Below, piece after piece: positions 60,745 to 64,000 of a stretch of DNA of 64,000 nucleotides (its first letter is position 1; every line of letters begins with the position of its first letter). The notes under the pieces were generated by a model. That model was given only the letters and a program-made list of their open reading frames with translations. It was not told where the DNA came from and did not search any database. Made by a program: the position numbers and the translations under genes. The stretch is taken from positions 1 through 64,000 of the forward strand of contig JAEUPC010000241.1 in assembly GCA_016789865.1 (NCBI GenBank). The letters run 5' to 3'. This DNA is from Rubrivivax sp. GTDB lineage: Bacteria > Pseudomonadota > Gammaproteobacteria > Burkholderiales > Burkholderiaceae_C.

Positions 60745-61586
60745 ACCACCACCCCGCGTTGCAGGAAGGCGCGCACCTCGGCCGGGCCGTGGGCCAGCAG
60801 CTCGCGCGGGGGGCCAAGCGCAGTCATCGTGTGGGCATGCGGGTCGAGGTACAGGGCGCGGTCGGCAACGGCGAAGATGCTGGCGTTCTCATGCGTCACC
60901 AGCACCACCGCCGTGCCCAGATGGTGCCTCAGATTGAGCACCAGCTCGTCCAGCCGGGCCGCGTTCAGCGGGTCGAGGCCCGAACCCGGTTCGTCCAGGA
61001 ACAGCAGCTCGGGGTCCAGCGCCAGGGCGCGCGCCAGCGCCGCGCGCTTGCGCATGCCGCCCGAAAGTTGCGCGGGCATCAGGTCGAAGCCGCCGTCCAG
61101 CCCCACCAGCGCGAGCTTGAAGCGCGCGCGCCGCCGCCGCTCGGCTGCCCCCAGGCGCGTGAACAGGCGCATCGGGAACATCACGTTCTCGCCCAGCGAC
61201 ATCGAACTCCACAGCGCCCCGGCCTGGAACATCACGCCGAAGCGGCGCCGCAGCGCGGCCAGTTCGTCGGCGTTGCCTTGGTGCAGGTCGTGCCCGGCCA
61301 GCAGCACCTGCCCGGCCACCGGGCGCTCCAGCCCCACCAGGTGGCGCAGCAGCGTGCTCTTGCCGCAGCCGCTGGGGCCCATCATCACCAGCACCTCGCC
61401 GGCGCGGATGTCGAACTCCAGCCCCGACTGCACCACCGCGTTGCCGGCCGCCACCGCCAGGCCACGCACCTGCATCAGCACGGGCGGCGCCGCAGCCGCC
61501 GGCAGTGCGGCGGCCCCGCCCGCCGGCAGGGCACCGCCTTGCGCGGGCACGGCCGCACGGTCGGCGGCTTGGGGCAACGGCGTCAT
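60741..61586 (-). CDS. MlaF-like ABC transporter ATP-binding protein
   Basis: 281-residue ABC ATPase: Walker A GPSGCGKST (about 76-84), signature LSGGMRKRAALARAL, Walker B LLFLDEPGSGLDP and switch His in VTHENAS. The LSGGMRKR form is typical of MlaF-type lipid transporters. A 40-residue Ala/Pro-rich N-terminal extension precedes the conserved start (MQVRGLAVAAGNAVV); the true start may be the internal ATG there, but the longer frame is open. Confidence 0.9.
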   Translation of the reverse strand: MTPLPQAADRAAVPAQGGALPAGGAAALPAAAAPPVLMQVRGLAVAAGNAVVQSGLEFDIRAGEVLVMMGPSGCGKSTLLRHLVGLERPVAGQVLLAGHDLHQGNADELAALRRRFGVMFQAGALWSSMSLGENVMFPMRLFTRLGAAERRRRARFKLALVGLDGGFDLMPAQLSGGMRKRAALARALALDPELLFLDEPGSGLDPLNAARLDELVLNLRHHLGTAVVLVTHENASIFAVADRALYLDPHAHTMTALGPPRELLAHGPAEVRAFLQRGVVV

Positions 61587-61599
61587 GAGGGCCGCAGGT

Positions 61600-62799
61600 T
61601 CAGTAGCCCAGCGAAGTGAAGACCACCGTCGTCACGCACGCTGCGATGACGATCCACACCAGCCCCTTCACCACTGCGGCCGTGGTGGCCGCGCCCACCG
61701 CCTGCGCGCTGCGCCCGGCGTGCAGGCCTTCGCGGCAGCCGGCCAGCGCCACCAGCGCGGCGTAGAGCATGGCCTTGAACAGGCCGATGGCCAGGTGCGT
61801 GAAGTCGACCGCACGCACGGCCTGGTGCAGGTACTCGAAGCTCGTGACGCCGTAGACCCCCACCGCCGCCGGCCAGCCGGCCACGATGCCGGCCAGCACG
61901 CCGCTGGCGTACAGCGCCGGCGCCATCAGCAGCAGCGCCAGCAGGCGCGGCAGCACCAGGTGCCCGATCGGGTCCACGCCCAGCACACGCAGGGCGTCGA
62001 TCTCCTCGCCGGCCTTCATCGTGGCCAGCTGGGCGGCAAAGGCCGAGCCGATGCGCCCGGCCAGGATGACCCCGGCCATCAACCCGGCCAGCTCGCGCAG
62101 CATGCCCACGGCCACGATGTCGGCCAGGTAGCTCTGCGCGCCCATGCGTTCCAGCTGCGCGCCGCCCATGTAGGCCAGCATCAGCCCGACCAGTGCGCAG
62201 GTCATCGCGACGATCGGCAGCGAGCGCGGCCCCGTCTGGTCGAGCTGGTGCAGCACTTCGGCACCCCGCACCGCGGCGCGCCCACCCAGCCAGCGGCCCA
62301 GCGCCAGCAGCACCTCGCCGAAGAACGCCACCGTGACCACCGGCTCGCTGGCACGCGGCAGCGCGATCAGGCGCCGCGGCAGCGCCGGCCTGGGCAGCGG
62401 CGGTGCCGTGGCCAGCGCGGCGCCTTCTTCTTCCAGCACGGCGCGTTGCGGTGAAGCCAGCGCCAGCACGTCACGCAGGCCGGCCGGCACGTCGGCCAGC
62501 ACCAGTTCCACGCCGCGCGCGGCCAGGTCGTGCTGCAGGTCCCACAGGCGCGCGGCCAGTGCGATGTCCCAACTGGTCAGCGCCTGGGCGTGCACATGCA
62601 CCGCGATGCCCCGGGGCAGGTCGGTGGGCGGCACCGGCCACGCGTGGGCATGGCCACGCCAGTCGCCCTCGATGAGCAGCGCGGCGCCCTGCTCGCTGCG
62701 TTGCCAGCGGCACTGCGGCGGCAGTGCGCGCGCCGGCCCCGAAACCACGCCGGCGGCACGGGCTTCTTGCCACGAGCCGGCTGCAGCGGGGCTGTCCAT
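61600..62799 (-). CDS. MlaE-like permease with N-terminal STAS domain
   Basis: 399-residue inner-membrane lipid-transport permease. An N-terminal STAS-like domain (about 30-115; LTSWDIALAARLWDLQHDLAARGVELVL in blocks) is fused to a MlaE core with five to six helices and MKAGEEIDALRVLGVDPIGHLVLPR, the coupling segment. Fused STAS-MlaE permeases usually replace a separate MlaB. Operon order permease, ATPase, MCE, lipoprotein is the normal one. Confidence 0.92.
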   Translation of the reverse strand: MDSPAAAGSWQEARAAGVVSGPARALPPQCRWQRSEQGAALLIEGDWRGHAHAWPVPPTDLPRGIAVHVHAQALTSWDIALAARLWDLQHDLAARGVELVLADVPAGLRDVLALASPQRAVLEEEGAALATAPPLPRPALPRRLIALPRASEPVVTVAFFGEVLLALGRWLGGRAAVRGAEVLHQLDQTGPRSLPIVAMTCALVGLMLAYMGGAQLERMGAQSYLADIVAVGMLRELAGLMAGVILAGRIGSAFAAQLATMKAGEEIDALRVLGVDPIGHLVLPRLLALLLMAPALYASGVLAGIVAGWPAAVGVYGVTSFEYLHQAVRAVDFTHLAIGLFKAMLYAALVALAGCREGLHAGRSAQAVGAATTAAVVKGLVWIVIAACVTTVVFTSLGY

Positions 62800-62956
62800 G
62801 CGGCAATGATGGCCCCACTCGGACCGGATCGCTCCCTGATCGTGGCTCGGCATGGCCGGGCCGCCGAAAACCCGCCGCAGCCGACCCCGGCCCGAAGCGC
62901 CGGCGTGTAATGGCCTTCGGCGCGGCCCGACAGTCAGGGCTACAGCAGGAGCCCCA

Positions 62957-64000
62957 ATGGGAACCCTCGAAGTTGATGTCGCCATCATCGGCGCCGGCAC
63001 GGCCGGCATGACCGCCTACCGCAGTGCCCGCGCACACACCGAACGGCTGGTCGTCATCGAGGACGGCCCCTACGGCACCACCTGCGCGCGCGTGGGTTGC
63101 ATGCCCAGCAAGCTGCTCGTCGCCGCGGCCGAGGCGGCGCATGCGGTGGCCGGCGCCGGCCGCTTCGGCCTGCGCGTGCCGCCGGCGGTGGTGGACGGCC
63201 GCGCGGTGATGCAGCGCGTGCGCAGCGAACGCGACCGCTTCGTCGGCTTCGTCACCGAGGCAGTGGACCGCTGGCCCGAGGCCCACCGCCTGCGCGGCCG
63301 CGCGCGGTTTGTCGATGCGCACACCTTGCTCGTCAGCACGCCGGGTGGCGAGACGCGCGTGCGCGCCGGCCGCGTCGTCATCGCCACCGGCTCGCGCCCG
63401 GTGGTGCCGGCGGCCTGGCGCGCCGCGGCCGGCCCGCGAGTCATCGTCAACGACGACGTGTTCGAGTGGGAAGTGCTGCCGGCGTCGGTGGCCGTCGTCG
63501 GCACCGGCGTCATCGGGCTGGAACTCGCGCAGGCGCTGCACCGCCTGGGCGTGCGCGTGCGACTGTACGGGCGCGGCGGGCGCATCGGGCCGCTCACCGA
63601 CCCGGCGCTGCAGCACCTGGCGCGGCAGGTCTTCGCGCACGAGCTGCCGTTGACGCTGGCCTCGCGCCACCTGGAGGTGCGCGGCCACGCCGACGGCGTT
63701 GCCGTGCACAGCGTGGACGATGATGGTGTCGCACACGAAGAGAGCTTCGAGTGGCTGCTGGCCGCCACCGGCCGGCGCCACAACACCGACGACCTCGGCC
63801 TGGAGCACGCTGGGGTGGCCTGCGACAAGAGCGGCGTGCCGCTGTACGACCGCCGCACCGCGCAGGTGGGCGCGAGCCCGATCTTCATCGCCGGTGATGC
63901 CGCCGACGACCGCCCGCTGCTGCACGAGGCCGCCGACGAAGGCCGCATCGCCGGCGACAACGCCGGGCGCTGGCCCGATGTGCGCGTGCGGCCGCGCCGC
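62957..64000 (+). CDS. Dihydrolipoamide dehydrogenase-like flavoprotein, 3' end cut off
   Basis: 348 codons of a class I pyridine nucleotide-disulfide oxidoreductase. FAD-binding GAGTAG at 12-17, redox-active Cys43 and Cys48 in TCARVGCMPSK, NAD-binding VVGTGVIGLELAQ and the second FAD motif IFIAGDAADD are all present; the dimerisation domain lies beyond the window. Preceded by AGGAG 8 bases before the ATG. Whether it serves a 2-oxoacid dehydrogenase complex or another disulfide is unclear, since it stands divergent from the lipid transporter and no E1/E2 gene is visible. Confidence 0.92.
   Translation, partial: MGTLEVDVAIIGAGTAGMTAYRSARAHTERLVVIEDGPYGTTCARVGCMPSKLLVAAAEAAHAVAGAGRFGLRVPPAVVDGRAVMQRVRSERDRFVGFVTEAVDRWPEAHRLRGRARFVDAHTLLVSTPGGETRVRAGRVVIATGSRPVVPAAWRAAAGPRVIVNDDVFEWEVLPASVAVVGTGVIGLELAQALHRLGVRVRLYGRGGRIGPLTDPALQHLARQVFAHELPLTLASRHLEVRGHADGVAVHSVDDDGVAHEESFEWLLAATGRRHNTDDLGLEHAGVACDKSGVPLYDRRTAQVGASPIFIAGDAADDRPLLHEAADEGRIAGDNAGRWPDVRVRPRR

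Noticed and set aside
59617..62454. A 945-codon open frame on the plus strand
   Set aside because: Opposite to the whole lipid-transport operon, whose four genes have clear motifs and overlapping starts.
1..64000. tRNA, rRNA, insertion sequences, phage or integration sites
   Set aside because: Searched by eye on both strands; no cloverleaf-like sequence with a TTCGA arm, transposase motif or flanking direct repeats was found.

Overview
The window is high-GC (about 70%), densely packed chromosomal DNA of a betaproteobacterium, most likely a Burkholderiales of the Rubrivivax/Leptothrix/Piscinibacter type. This is inferred from codon use, the exosortase-A (XrtA) exopolysaccharide locus with PrsK/PrsR/PrsT, and the selenoneine genes; no rRNA or marker gene confirms it. 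I see no tRNA, rRNA, CRISPR array, insertion sequence or phage gene.

Region 1 (1-20258, minus strand) is the XrtA/PEP-CTERM exopolysaccharide operon. In transcription order it runs: outer-membrane export lipoprotein, chain-length determinant, tyrosine autokinase, beta-barrel protein, ATPase, polysaccharide deacetylase, FemAB-like protein, exosortase A fused to EpsI, TviB-type dehydrogenase, glycosyltransferase, amidotransferase, glycosyltransferase, second amidotransferase, and a glycosyltransferase cut by the window edge. Upstream sits a PEP-CTERM protein gene with a near-consensus sigma-54 promoter.

Region 2 (20518-33798) holds a Tat-like exported protein of unknown function followed by the HPr-rel-A trio (PqqD-like protein, HprK-related kinase, nucleotidyltransferase). 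Next come the initiating sugar transferase, the PrsK histidine kinase, the sigma-54 activator PrsR, the TPR lipoprotein PrsT, a trypsin-like protease and a convergent sugar epimerase. PrsK/PrsR and the sigma-54 site at the PEP-CTERM gene form a plausible regulatory circuit.

Region 3 (33947-41951, plus) holds a PA14-domain protein with a degenerate sorting tail, a pga-like synthesis/export module (PgaD-, PgaC- and PgaA-like, no PgaB), then an acyl carrier protein, two exosortase-associated alpha/beta hydrolases and a stand-alone condensation-domain enzyme. The last four suggest acyl decoration of a polymer or lipid.

Region 4 (42013-46620) is a mixed segment: a lipoprotein, a GGDEF diguanylate cyclase, a LuxR-type regulator and an M16 peptidase.

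Region 5 (46695-58716) looks like a selenium island: SelD (SenC role), SenB selenosugar synthase, SenA selenoneine synthase, EgtD histidine methyltransferase, a four-gene putative selenate ABC transporter, an uncharacterised ATP-grasp enzyme, and three YHS-domain lipoproteins related to the YHS (seleno)protein family. Together they would import selenium oxyanion, activate selenium as selenophosphate, make selenosugar and insert selenium into hercynine.

Region 6 (58829-64000) is an Mla/Pqi-type lipid ABC transport operon (permease with STAS domain, ATPase, MCE protein, auxiliary lipoprotein) and the start of a dihydrolipoamide dehydrogenase-like flavoprotein running off the end.
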